From NCBI GenBank assembly GCA_023431205.1, contig JAEYXQ010000007.1:1-13841 (forward strand): 13,841 nucleotides of DNA, in the 5' to 3' direction. This document shows, one piece after another, positions 5,563 through 11,979 of this stretch; position 1 is the stretch's first letter, and the number at the start of each line of letters is the position of its first letter. The DNA comes from Pseudomonadota bacterium. Lineage in GTDB: Bacteria; Pseudomonadota; Alphaproteobacteria; Rhizobiales; Devosiaceae. Made by a program: the position numbers and the translations under genes. The notes under the pieces were generated by a model, which worked only from the letters and a program-made list of their open reading frames with translations, made no database searches and was not told the origin of the DNA.

Positions 5563-5874
5563 GTGACCTCGCTGAAGACGCCCGCCGAATGCGCCACCAA
5601 GGAAGACGTGCGCACCGAGATCGATCGCATCGACCAGGCGCTGCTTGCGCTGTTCGCCGAGCGGCACCGCTATGTCACGCGGATGGCCGAGATCAAGACC
5701 GACCCGCACGAGGCGCGTGATCCGGCGCGGATCGAGGCGGTCATCGGCCGCATCCGCGAGCGCAGTTTGGCCCTTGATCTTGACGAGGATCAGGCCGAAC
5801 TTGTGTGGCGGACCCTGATCGACTGGAACGTGAATTACGAAAAGGGCATCATCGCGGCGCGGCGCCGCACCTGA
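5563..5874 (+). CDS. AroQ-class chorismate mutase
   Basis: The family converts chorismate to prephenate for Phe/Tyr synthesis; PchB-type members also act on isochorismate. The 103-aa all-helical product aligns with the E. coli chorismate mutase domain. Arg17, Arg34, Lys45 and Arg56 match Arg11, Arg28, Lys39 and Arg51. The position of Glu52 is Ile57 and that of Gln88 is Glu93 (DWNVNYEK). A Glu at the last site is known in yeast chorismate mutase. I chose GTG at 5563 because AGGAAG lies just upstream; GTG at 5545 has no such site. The GNAT gene follows after 12 nt, so they are co-transcribed. Alignment is by eye. Confidence 0.85.
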   Translation: MTSLKTPAECATKEDVRTEIDRIDQALLALFAERHRYVTRMAEIKTDPHEARDPARIEAVIGRIRERSLALDLDEDQAELVWRTLIDWNVNYEKGIIAARRRT

Positions 5875-5886
5875 CAGGAGGCCGTC

Positions 5887-6399
5887 ATGGCAGGGATTAG
5901 CATTCGCAAAGCCGAACCGGCTGAAGCACCCCGCCTTGCCGACATCGCCTACCGCGCCTGGGAAAGCGGCATCCTGCCGCTGCTCGAGGAGCATCCGGGC
6001 ATGCGGGACGCCGAGCGCCGTCGCCTCGGCCAGGCCGTTCGCGAACAGCTTGCCCGCACCATCGTCGTCAGTGTCGACGATATCGTCGTCGGCTGGTGCT
6101 CGCGGGCGCATCGCCGCGCCTACATTCCGTACCTGTTCGTGATGCCGGAACTGCAGGGGCATGGGCTCGGCTCGATGCTGCTGCGGCGCATGGAATCGGT
6201 GCTGGAGCTCGAAGGCGCCGAGCGCGTCCACCTTGAGACGCCTGCCGACAACGTCCGGGCCGTCCGCTTCTACGAAAAGCAGGGCTACCGCATCCTGGCG
6301 CTCCGCCCCGACGGCCGCGACGCCCATTCCCCCTTCATGAGCGTCCACCTCGAAAAGCGCCTCGACCCCTACGAGGGCTTCATCGAGGATGACGATTGA
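5887..6399 (+). CDS. GNAT family N-acetyltransferase
   Basis: A 170-aa GNAT with a textbook acetyl-CoA site: YIPYLFVMPELQGHGLGSMLL (beta4 and the Q-x-x-G-x-G loop at about residues 79-99) followed by an ELEGAERVHLETPADN strand. The ending NVRAVRFYEKQGYRI is the typical alpha4/beta6 region. The ATG at 5887 has CAGGAGG immediately upstream, one of the best ribosome sites in the window. The gene follows the chorismate mutase stop by 12 nt. The substrate is unknown. Its relative proximity to a YjhX homologue is noted, but strand and spacing do not support a toxin-antitoxin pair. Confidence 0.9.
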   Translation: MAGISIRKAEPAEAPRLADIAYRAWESGILPLLEEHPGMRDAERRRLGQAVREQLARTIVVSVDDIVVGWCSRAHRRAYIPYLFVMPELQGHGLGSMLLRRMESVLELEGAERVHLETPADNVRAVRFYEKQGYRILALRPDGRDAHSPFMSVHLEKRLDPYEGFIEDDD

Positions 6400-6415
6400 T
6401 CCCTGCCGAGGCGTA

Positions 6416-6444
6416 CTCGCAGACCTCACCCTGGTAGACCTACC
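6416..6444 (+). repeat. Tandem partial copies of the inverted-repeat tip
   Basis: Three consecutive units of about 15 nt begin at 6416 (CTCGCAGACCTCACC), 6431 (CTGGTAGACCTACC) and 6445 (CTCGTAGACCTCATG). The third is the outer end of the long inverted repeat. The first is an exact 13-nt complement of the far end of the right arm (6527-6539), so it could pair with that arm as an alternative to the adjacent tip. Confidence 0.75.
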
Positions 6445-6539
6445 CTCGTAGACCTCATGGTGAGCTTGTCGAACCACGAGGTCGCGGCCACGGTGCTATC
6501 GACCTCCTGGTTCGACAAGCTCACCATGAGGTCTGCGAG
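6445..6539. repeat. Long near-perfect inverted repeat, 40-bp arms
   Basis: The left arm 6445-6484 and the right arm 6500-6539 are complementary at 38 of 40 positions, with a 15-nt loop (6485-6499). The core includes TGGTGAGCTTGTCGAACCA and its complement. It lies between the GNAT stop (6399) and the gatB start (6618), both on the plus strand. From memory, the GAGC-TTGTCGAACCA type motif is a dispersed intergenic palindrome in many proteobacteria, so this is probably a REP-family element. It could also act as a transcript-end hairpin for the chorismate mutase-GNAT operon, but there is no T-run. Confidence 0.92.
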
Positions 6540-6572
6540 AAGCCGAGTTGCTCCGTTGCATCCCACCCACAA

Positions 6573-6586
6573 CCTGATTAATCAGG
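6573..6586. promoter_or_regulatory. 14-bp perfect palindrome upstream of gatB
   Basis: CCTGATTAATCAGG is a perfect palindrome ending 31 nt before the gatB GTG. It sits in the AT-richest part of the spacer, where promoter elements or an operator would be expected. A shorter palindrome with the same half-site, CCTGATCAGG, lies at 1249-1258 in the gatC upstream region. No regulator can be named. Confidence 0.35.
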
Positions 6587-6617
6587 GACCACAATTCGCC
6601 TGTTGCAGGACTGATCC

Positions 6618-8117
6618 GTGACCATCGTCGACACCCGTACCCCTGACAAGAAGCGCCTGATCGCCGGCTCGACCGGTGACTGGGAAGTCATCATCGGCAT
6701 GGAAGTGCATGCCCAGGTGACCTCCGAGAGCAAGCTCTTCTCCGGGTCGTCGACTGAGTTCGGCAGTCCGCCCAATTCCAATGTCAGCTTTGTCGATGCG
6801 GCCATGCCGGGCATGCTGCCGACCATCAACGAGGAATGCGTGCGCCAGGCCGTGCGTACCGGCCTCGGGCTCAAGGCGCAGATCAACAAGCGTTCGGTGT
6901 TCGACCGCAAGAACTACTTCTACCCCGACCTGCCGCAGGGCTATCAGATCTCCCAGTTCAAGGATCCGATCGTCGGTGAGGGCAAGGTGCTGCTCGACGT
7001 GGACGGCGAGACGATCGAGATCGGCATCGAGCGCCTGCATCTCGAACAGGACGCCGGCAAGTCGATCCACGACCAGCACCCCAACATGAGCTTCGTCGAC
7101 CTCAACCGGTCAGGCGTGGCGCTGATGGAAATCGTGTCGAAGCCCGACCTCCGCTCCTCGGAAGAGGCCAAGGCGTATCTCAGCAAGCTGCGCACCATCC
7201 TCCGCTATCTCGGCACCTGCGACGGCAACATGGAGCAGGGCTCCATGCGCGCCGACGTCAACGTCTCGGTCCGTCGTCCGGGTGGCGAGTTCGGGACCCG
7301 CTGCGAGATCAAGAACGTCAATTCCGTACGCTTTGCCGGCCAGGCCATCGAGTACGAGGCGCGGCGTCAGATCGACATCCTCGAGGACGGCGGCGCCATC
7401 GACCAGGAAACCCGCCTGTTCGATCCCAAGACCGGCGAGACGCGCTCGATGCGCTCCAAGGAAGAAGCGCACGACTACCGCTATTTCCCCGATCCGGACC
7501 TGCTGCCGCTCGAGTTCGACGATGCCTTCATTGCGGAACTGGCGCAGCATCTGCCAGAACTTCCGGACGAAAAGCAGGCCCGCTTCATTTCGCAGTACGG
7601 CGTAACCCCTTACGACGCCATGGTTTTGACCTTGGATCGCGAGACCGCGGACTACTACGAGGCCTGTGTCGCCCATGGCGGCACCAAGCGTGACGGCAAG
7701 GCTGTCGCCAACCTTCTGAACGCTGACGTGGCGGCCTATGCCAACTCGCAGGGCATGGCTGTATGGGAGACCCACCTGCAGCCGCGCCAGATCGCCGGCA
7801 TTGTCGACCTCGTCGCAGCCGGGACGATTTCGTCAAAGGGCGCCAAGGATCTCTTGCAGATCGTTATCGCCGAGGAGCCGGAAGGGGAACCGGCGGAAAT
7901 CGTTGAGCGCCGCGGGCTTAAGCAGGTGACCGACCTCGGTGCGATCGAAAAGATCGTCGACGAGATCATCGTCGCCAATCCGGACCAGGTCGAGAAGGTC
8001 AAGGCCAAGCCGACGATGATCGGCTGGTTCGTCGGCCAGGCCATGAAGGCCTCCGGCGGCAAGGCCAACCCGCAGGCACTCAACGAGCTGATGAAGAAAA
8101 AGCTCGGGATCGAGTAG
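6618..8117 (+). CDS. gatB: Aspartyl/glutamyl-tRNA amidotransferase subunit B
   Basis: GatB is the kinase/transamidase subunit of GatCAB. It binds the misacylated tRNA, activates its side chain with ATP and completes amidation. The 499-aa product has the full family layout: VIIGMEVHAQ (24-33), NYFYPDLPQGYQ (99-110), RLHLEQDAGKS (139-149), MEQGSMRADVNVSV (205-218), DYRYFPDPDLLPL (286-298), and the C-terminal helical YqeY-like tail ending MKKKLGIE. The start is GTG at 6618 with AGGA 8 nt upstream. Unlike many genomes, it is 2.5 kb from gatA, separated by six genes and repeat elements, and so probably has its own promoter. Confidence 0.97.
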   Translation: MTIVDTRTPDKKRLIAGSTGDWEVIIGMEVHAQVTSESKLFSGSSTEFGSPPNSNVSFVDAAMPGMLPTINEECVRQAVRTGLGLKAQINKRSVFDRKNYFYPDLPQGYQISQFKDPIVGEGKVLLDVDGETIEIGIERLHLEQDAGKSIHDQHPNMSFVDLNRSGVALMEIVSKPDLRSSEEAKAYLSKLRTILRYLGTCDGNMEQGSMRADVNVSVRRPGGEFGTRCEIKNVNSVRFAGQAIEYEARRQIDILEDGGAIDQETRLFDPKTGETRSMRSKEEAHDYRYFPDPDLLPLEFDDAFIAELAQHLPELPDEKQARFISQYGVTPYDAMVLTLDRETADYYEACVAHGGTKRDGKAVANLLNADVAAYANSQGMAVWETHLQPRQIAGIVDLVAAGTISSKGAKDLLQIVIAEEPEGEPAEIVERRGLKQVTDLGAIEKIVDEIIVANPDQVEKVKAKPTMIGWFVGQAMKASGGKANPQALNELMKKKLGIE

Positions 8118-8123
8118 GCGCCC

Positions 8124-8702
8124 TCAGCGCCGGCCCACCGTCATCTCTTCCCGCACGTCCGGGTCGGTGTCGAGGAACTCCGGCTCGACCGTGGCGCCGA
8201 CGGCATCGAAGTACCGGCTCATGAAGTTGCGGAACGAGGCAGCGAGCGCAATGTCGGCGATGTTGAGGTCGGACAGCCCGACCGCGCGCAGGCGGCCGAT
8301 ATCCTCGGGGCCGATCCGGGAGGCATCGCGGGTTATCTGCTCGGCATAGGCCAGCATCTCGACCTGCTGCGGGGTCAGCCCGGCGCTGCGGTAGTCGCGC
8401 TGCACCGCGAGCGCCTGTTCCCGCCCGATCATGCCGGAGAGACTGCGGAAATAGACGTGCGAGCAGTAGCTCGACGGCACATGCTTGGCGGCGACAAAGG
8501 TGATCAGCCGGAAGTTGAGCAGCCCGAGCGAGAAGCCATCGCGCATCTGGTGGAGCAGGCGCTCGATGGGGAGGATCATGTCCGGGCGTGCCGACCAGCA
8601 CTGGGTGGCTTCCATCACGCGGCCCATGGCCTTGATCTCGGCGCCGTAGAGCTCGGCCAGTTCACCCGTGGCAGCGTCCGGTTCGATGGTCTGGATGTAC
8701 AC
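8124..8702 (-). CDS. AhpD/carboxymuconolactone decarboxylase-like protein with an altered active site
   Basis: A 192-aa helical protein of the peroxidase-related AhpD-like group. It starts VYIQTIEPDAATGELAELYG, typical of that group. Canonical members carry CxxC with a nearby Glu and His. Here the motif reads VPSSYCSH (Ser77 to Cys80), so the first Cys is Ser, and His82 is two residues after Cys80 instead of four. Disulfide-based peroxidase or reductase chemistry is therefore doubtful. I chose GTG at 8702 because GAGGGAGGGA ends 5 nt upstream. An earlier in-frame GTG at 8738 lacks this. It converges on gatB (6-nt gap) and is divergent from the DUF2171 gene. Confidence 0.83.
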   Translation of the reverse strand: MYIQTIEPDAATGELAELYGAEIKAMGRVMEATQCWSARPDMILPIERLLHQMRDGFSLGLLNFRLITFVAAKHVPSSYCSHVYFRSLSGMIGREQALAVQRDYRSAGLTPQQVEMLAYAEQITRDASRIGPEDIGRLRAVGLSDLNIADIALAASFRNFMSRYFDAVGATVEPEFLDTDPDVREEMTVGRR

Positions 8703-8741
8703 GGCAGTCCCTCCCTCGGTGCTCCGGGAGTGCAGCACACC

Positions 8742-8766
8742 GGAAGGCGCAAGACAATCGGTCGTC
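8742..8766 (+). promoter_or_regulatory. Weak EcfG-like general stress promoter candidate
   Basis: GGAAG (8742-8746), 16 nt, then CGTC (8763-8766) resembles the alphaproteobacterial EcfG consensus GGAAC-N16/17-CGTT with one mismatch in each box. It is about 80 nt before the DUF2171 start. Two mismatches in nine bases make this a weak call. Confidence 0.22.
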
Positions 8767-8811
8767 AGGTGAGGGCGCGACGCCTCCCCGACGCAGCAAA
8801 TCCCGCGTTCA

Positions 8812-8836
8812 CGCGTTGACTGCCGAACTCAACGCG
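8812..8836 (+). promoter_or_regulatory. Inverted repeat touching the DUF2171 ribosome site
   Basis: CGCGTTGA (8812-8819) pairs perfectly with TCAACGCG (8829-8836) around a 9-nt loop. The right arm ends at the first G of the GGAG ribosome site (8836-8839) used by the ATG at 8847. It could act as an operator or as an RNA hairpin influencing translation. Confidence 0.5.
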
Positions 8837-8846
8837 GAGACGAAGC

Positions 8847-9104
8847 ATGGCTGACGTGAACGACATCAAGGAACACTATGAGGTCATCGGCGCTGACGGT
8901 GTCCATGTCGGCAAGGTGGACGCCGTCGAGGGCGATCGCATCAAGCTCACCAAGAGCGACAGCGGTGAAGGCGCACACAAGGGCCATCACCACTACATCT
9001 CGCTCGGCCTCGTTGCCGAAGTTGAAGGAAACAAGGTGAGGCTGTCGGCCAACGCCGACGTCGCCGTCACCTTCGAAGAGGAAGAAGACGGCGGCGCCGC
9101 CTGA
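8847..9104 (+). CDS. DUF2171 domain-containing protein
   Basis: The 85-aa product has the family pattern IKEHYEVIGADGVHVGKVDAVEGDRIKLTKSDS, then GHHHYISLGLVAEVEGNKVRLS, and an acidic EEEEDGG tail. This PRC-barrel-like small beta fold has no known catalytic activity and is common in alphaproteobacteria, often as paralogues. It is predicted soluble. The ATG at 8847 has GGAG 7 nt upstream. It ends 3 nt before the convergent His/Pro-rich gene. Stress induction is suspected only from the weak promoter match upstream. Confidence 0.88.
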   Translation: MADVNDIKEHYEVIGADGVHVGKVDAVEGDRIKLTKSDSGEGAHKGHHHYISLGLVAEVEGNKVRLSANADVAVTFEEEEDGGAA

Positions 9105-9107
9105 CCC

Positions 9108-9296
9108 TCACGGGTTGATATCGTGGCCGGGCTCAGGCGGCAGCGCCGGGTCCGGCTGTTCCGTATCCTCGTCGTGTCGCAAGGGTGAGGTGTGCGGATG
9201 CTCGGCATCGCCCACCGGCAGGTGCTTCGGCATCGCCGGCACCGGCCGCTCATGGTTGTGCGGGATCTTGGGGTCGTGCTTGTGCGGATCCGGCAT
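9108..9296 (-). CDS. Small His/Pro-rich protein, function unknown
   Basis: A 62-aa, probably disordered protein with 16 Pro and 9 His and no Cys, starting MPDPHKHDPKIPHNHERPVP. The His spacing (PHKH, PHNH, EHPH) could bind Ni, Zn or Cu, but this is inference. It is a credible gene: the ATG at 9296 has GAGGGAGGT only 4 nt upstream, the strongest ribosome site of the region. That site is inside the 3' end of the upstream proline-rich gene, whose TAG directly abuts this ATG (TAGATG). The two are therefore translationally linked. Confidence 0.72.
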   Translation of the reverse strand: MPDPHKHDPKIPHNHERPVPAMPKHLPVGDAEHPHTSPLRHDEDTEQPDPALPPEPGHDINP

Positions 9297-9509
9297 CTAG
9301 ACCTCCCTCGGACGGGGTTCGTGACCCGGATCGGGCGGAATCTCCGGCGCCGGCGAAGGCATCGGATCCTCCACCGGCTGATCGGGCGTCGGCACCTCCT
9401 GCGGATGCGACGGGAACGGCTCCACCGGCTCCGGCTGCGGGGGTTTCGGTTGCGGCACGATCTCGGGGATCGGCCGCGGATCGATATCGGGTCTGTTGGG
9501 CTGGCTCAT
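9297..9509 (-). CDS. Small proline-rich protein, function unknown
   Basis: A 70-aa protein of which 26 residues are Pro, mostly as alternating P-x or P-x-P with Glu/Asp (VPQPKPPQPEPVEPFPSHPQ). It is expected to be extended and disordered and has no signal peptide. The start is ATG at 9509, by composition and because upstream residues in the same frame look non-coding. No good ribosome site is visible. It lies 34 nt after the EamA transporter stop and abuts the His/Pro-rich gene. The family is not recognised; low complexity makes homology hard to judge. Confidence 0.6.
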   Translation of the reverse strand: MSQPNRPDIDPRPIPEIVPQPKPPQPEPVEPFPSHPQEVPTPDQPVEDPMPSPAPEIPPDPGHEPRPREV

Positions 9510-9543
9510 TTCGGAGCAACGAGCCGGTGCCCCTGCGGTTCCG

Positions 9544-10437
9544 CTAGGCCGGCTTCGGCGCCCGCAAGCGCCGGACCAGCCGCCCATCCATGAACACAAG
9601 TCCGAGGAAGATCACCGCCATCCCCGCCAGATGCGCGGCCTCGAACCGCTCGTGCAGCACCAGCACGCCGAGCAGGATCGCCGAGATCGGGGTGATGAAG
9701 GTGTTCAGCGACACATTGGTGGCGCCCACCCGCGGCAACAGCCAGTAGACCAGCAGGAAGCTGAAGCTGGTCGAGAAGGCGCCGATGCCGATCAGCGCGC
9801 CCCATGTCTCCACCCGCGTGATCACCGGAACGCCGGCAAACAGCAGCGCCACCGGAACCGACACCAGCGCCGCCCCGGTGAGCGAACAGGTCGCCACCAC
9901 GGCAGAATCGACGTCCTTGAAGCGGCGGGCGTAGTTGAGCGTCAGCGCGTAACAGAGCGTCGCGCCGACGGCCGCCAGCAGGCCCAGCACCTGCGCCGAG
10001 GCCCCCGCAGCGAACGATGGCGAGGCCAGGATCACCGCGCCGACGAACCCGATGCCCACGCCCGCCACCTTGTTCCAGCTGGCCTTCTCGCCGCCGGGCC
10101 ACAGCTGCGAGACGATCACCGTGCTCATCGGCGTCAGCCCGTTGATGACCCCCACGATGCTGCTCGCCACCGTCATCTCCGCATAGGGAAACAGCGCGAA
10201 CGGGATCGCATAGTTGAGGATGCCGAGCACCAGCAGCTGCGCATAGACGCTGATGCCGGAAGGCAGGCGCTTGCGCATGGCAAAGAAGTATACCCAGCAG
10301 ATGGCAGCCCCGATGGCCACGCGCCCGGCCGACACCCACAACGGGCTGATCTCGCGGATCAGCACGGCATTGAACAGGAACGAGCAGCCCCACACCGCCC
10401 CCAGCAGGATGATCAGCAACCAATAGCGAAGCGGCAC
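9544..10437 (-). CDS. EamA/DMT superfamily transporter
   Basis: A 297-aa inner-membrane protein with about ten hydrophobic helices in two EamA halves. It begins VPLRYWLLIILLGAVWGCSFLFNAVLIREISPLW. The second half includes VETWGALIGIGAFSTSFSFLLVYWLL and ends with the family's typical ISAILLGVLVLHERFE, LAGMAVIFLGLVF and a basic tail. Family members export amino acids, metabolites or drugs; the substrate is unknown. I chose GTG at 10437, with AGGAG 8 nt upstream, over the in-frame TTG at 10461, which would place that site inside the gene. It lies 76 nt after the alpha/beta hydrolase stop. Confidence 0.92.
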   Translation of the reverse strand: MPLRYWLLIILLGAVWGCSFLFNAVLIREISPLWVSAGRVAIGAAICWVYFFAMRKRLPSGISVYAQLLVLGILNYAIPFALFPYAEMTVASSIVGVINGLTPMSTVIVSQLWPGGEKASWNKVAGVGIGFVGAVILASPSFAAGASAQVLGLLAAVGATLCYALTLNYARRFKDVDSAVVATCSLTGAALVSVPVALLFAGVPVITRVETWGALIGIGAFSTSFSFLLVYWLLPRVGATNVSLNTFITPISAILLGVLVLHERFEAAHLAGMAVIFLGLVFMDGRLVRRLRAPKPA

Positions 10438-10513
10438 GATGTGTTCTCCTTTTGTGCGCAAGCTCTAGCGCCGGCGCAGAGTCGCGTCGAACCGATTTTG
10501 ACGATGCCTGCGA

Positions 10514-11332
10514 TCAATCGCCGTGATGGGGCAGCACTGCGTCAAGAAATGACAGCAGCACCGCATTGAACATGTCCGGCCGCTGGACCGGAGCGAAGTG
10601 GCTGACCGCCTCGAGCAGCAGGAAGCGCCCGTCGGCAACGGACCTGGCGATATACTCGGCATGCTCGCGCCGGATGAACTCGTCCTGCCCCCCGATCACA
10701 CTCCACACCGGCACGGCGATCGCGCCGAGGTCCGTCACGCTGTAGTCCGGCTGGCTCCCCTGCATGACGGTGAGGTCATCCCGCATCTGCTCGAAGCGGT
10801 CCGGCGTCGGCGACAGGGCCGCGTACTGGCTGACATGGTACGCATAGATGCGGTCGATCCGTGGGGTGGGTTGGAAGGGCAGGGCGCCCGTCCCATCCAC
10901 GTTGCAGGCAAAAAAGAACACGCCGGCAACCCGCTCGGGCGCAGCACGAGCCACCTCAAGGCTGATGACTGCCCCATCGCTCCAACCGACAAAGGCGGCG
11001 CGCTCGATGCCCAATCTATCCAGCACCGCCCGTGCGTCCGCCGCCATCTGTTTGTAGCTGAACGGACGCTGGTCGCGGTTGGACCGACCCTGGCCGCGGC
11101 TGTCGATGCCGACGACGCGATAGCCGGCGGCGACGAGCGCAGGGATCTGGTAGGCCCAATTGCCGGCATTGCCGAGCCCCCCATGCAGGAGCACCACCGG
11201 CGGCCCTTCGCCGAAATCCGCATACCAGATCCGGGCACCGTCGTGCTCCACATGTCCACTGCGCCGGGCGTCCGGCAGCGACGGCAGGCCGTCGGTTTCA
11301 AGCTGCGTCAGGTCGTCATCGGTGAAGGTCAT
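10514..11332 (-). CDS. Alpha/beta hydrolase
   Basis: A 272-aa serine hydrolase of the alpha/beta fold, cytoplasmic (no signal peptide). The oxyanion-hole strand is VVLLHGGLGNAGNW (46-59) and the nucleophile elbow is VGWSDGA with Ser118. The acid is in IGGQDEF (Asp217) and the base in AVSHFAP (His245), so a complete Ser-Asp-His triad. DSRGQGRS at 77-84 is the usual loop after strand 4. The substrate is not predictable; esterase, lactonase or C-C hydrolase are possible. The ATG at 11332 has GGAG 5 nt upstream; the in-frame extension to 11383 looks non-coding. It lies 56 nt downstream of purN. Confidence 0.92.
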   Translation of the reverse strand: MTFTDDDLTQLETDGLPSLPDARRSGHVEHDGARIWYADFGEGPPVVLLHGGLGNAGNWAYQIPALVAAGYRVVGIDSRGQGRSNRDQRPFSYKQMAADARAVLDRLGIERAAFVGWSDGAVISLEVARAAPERVAGVFFFACNVDGTGALPFQPTPRIDRIYAYHVSQYAALSPTPDRFEQMRDDLTVMQGSQPDYSVTDLGAIAVPVWSVIGGQDEFIRREHAEYIARSVADGRFLLLEAVSHFAPVQRPDMFNAVLLSFLDAVLPHHGD

Positions 11333-11346
11333 CTGCACTCCGGCGT

Positions 11347-11380
11347 GGTGGTTTCCCGCCTCCGACGAGCCGCAACCACC
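11347..11380 (-). terminator. Possible stem-loop after purN
   Basis: GGTGGTT (11347-11353) and AACCACC (11374-11380) are perfectly complementary with a 20-nt GC-rich loop, starting 8 nt after the purN stop on the minus strand. No T-run follows, so a terminator role is uncertain. Confidence 0.28.
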
Positions 11381-11388
11381 CACTTCGA

Positions 11389-11979
11389 CTAAGCGGAGAG
11401 AGAAACCTCGCCCCGGCAGAGCATGGCCAGCGCCTGCGGGTAGAGCCGGTGCTCTTCCACCAGCACGCGGGCCGAGAGCGTCTCCGGCGTATCACCCGGC
11501 ACGACGGGCACCTGAGCCTGCAGGATCACTGGACCTTCATCCAGCCCGGGGGTGACGAAGTGAACGCTGCAGCCATGCATCGTCGCTCCATCCGCGATGG
11601 CGCGGGCATGGGTATCGAGGCCTCGATAGGCAGGCAGCAGGGAGGGATGGATGTTGATCATCCGCCCGGCCCAGCGGCTCACGAAATCCTCGCCCAGAAT
11701 GCGCATGAAGCCAGCGAGGCAGACGATCTCCACCTCCCAGCTTTCGAGCACCTGGGTCATGGTGTCCTCGAACATCTCGCGGCTCGGGAACCGGCTCTGC
11801 GCCAGCGAGGCGGTGGCGAGGCCCTCGCCCTGCGCGAGGGCCAGCCCGCCCGCAGCGGCCTTGTTGGAGAGCACGCCGACGATCTCGGCGGGATAGTCGG
11901 GCGCCTTCGATGCTTCGATCAGCGCGGACATGTTGGAGCCACGCCCGGAAATGAGGATGCCGACTTTCCTGCGTGTCAC
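11389..11979 (-). CDS. purN: Phosphoribosylglycinamide formyltransferase
   Basis: PurN transfers a formyl group from 10-formyl-THF to GAR, the third step of purine synthesis. The 196-aa product has normal length. It shows the phosphate loop ISGRGSNM (10-17) and the catalytic set Asn109/His111 in MINIHPSLLPAYRG plus Asp147 in TPGLDEGP, offset by three from E. coli Asn106/His108/Asp144. The start is GTG at 11979, overlapping the purM TGA as GTGA, so translation is probably coupled. The longer open frame upstream lies inside purM and is a shadow. Confidence 0.96.
   Translation of the reverse strand: MTRRKVGILISGRGSNMSALIEASKAPDYPAEIVGVLSNKAAAGGLALAQGEGLATASLAQSRFPSREMFEDTMTQVLESWEVEIVCLAGFMRILGEDFVSRWAGRMINIHPSLLPAYRGLDTHARAIADGATMHGCSVHFVTPGLDEGPVILQAQVPVVPGDTPETLSARVLVEEHRLYPQALAMLCRGEVSLSA

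Noticed and set aside
5422..6477. 351-codon minus-strand open frame
   Set aside because: It is antisense to chorismate mutase and the GNAT gene, both of which have clear family motifs. Its last 30 residues look protein-like, but no start or ribosome site supports a separate gene.
10468..10477. Palindrome GCGCCGGCGC upstream of the EamA gene
   Set aside because: A 10-bp all-GC palindrome is expected by chance in this composition.
9496..10569. 357-codon plus-strand open frame
   Set aside because: It is antisense to the EamA transporter, with Arg/His/Gln-rich shadow composition.
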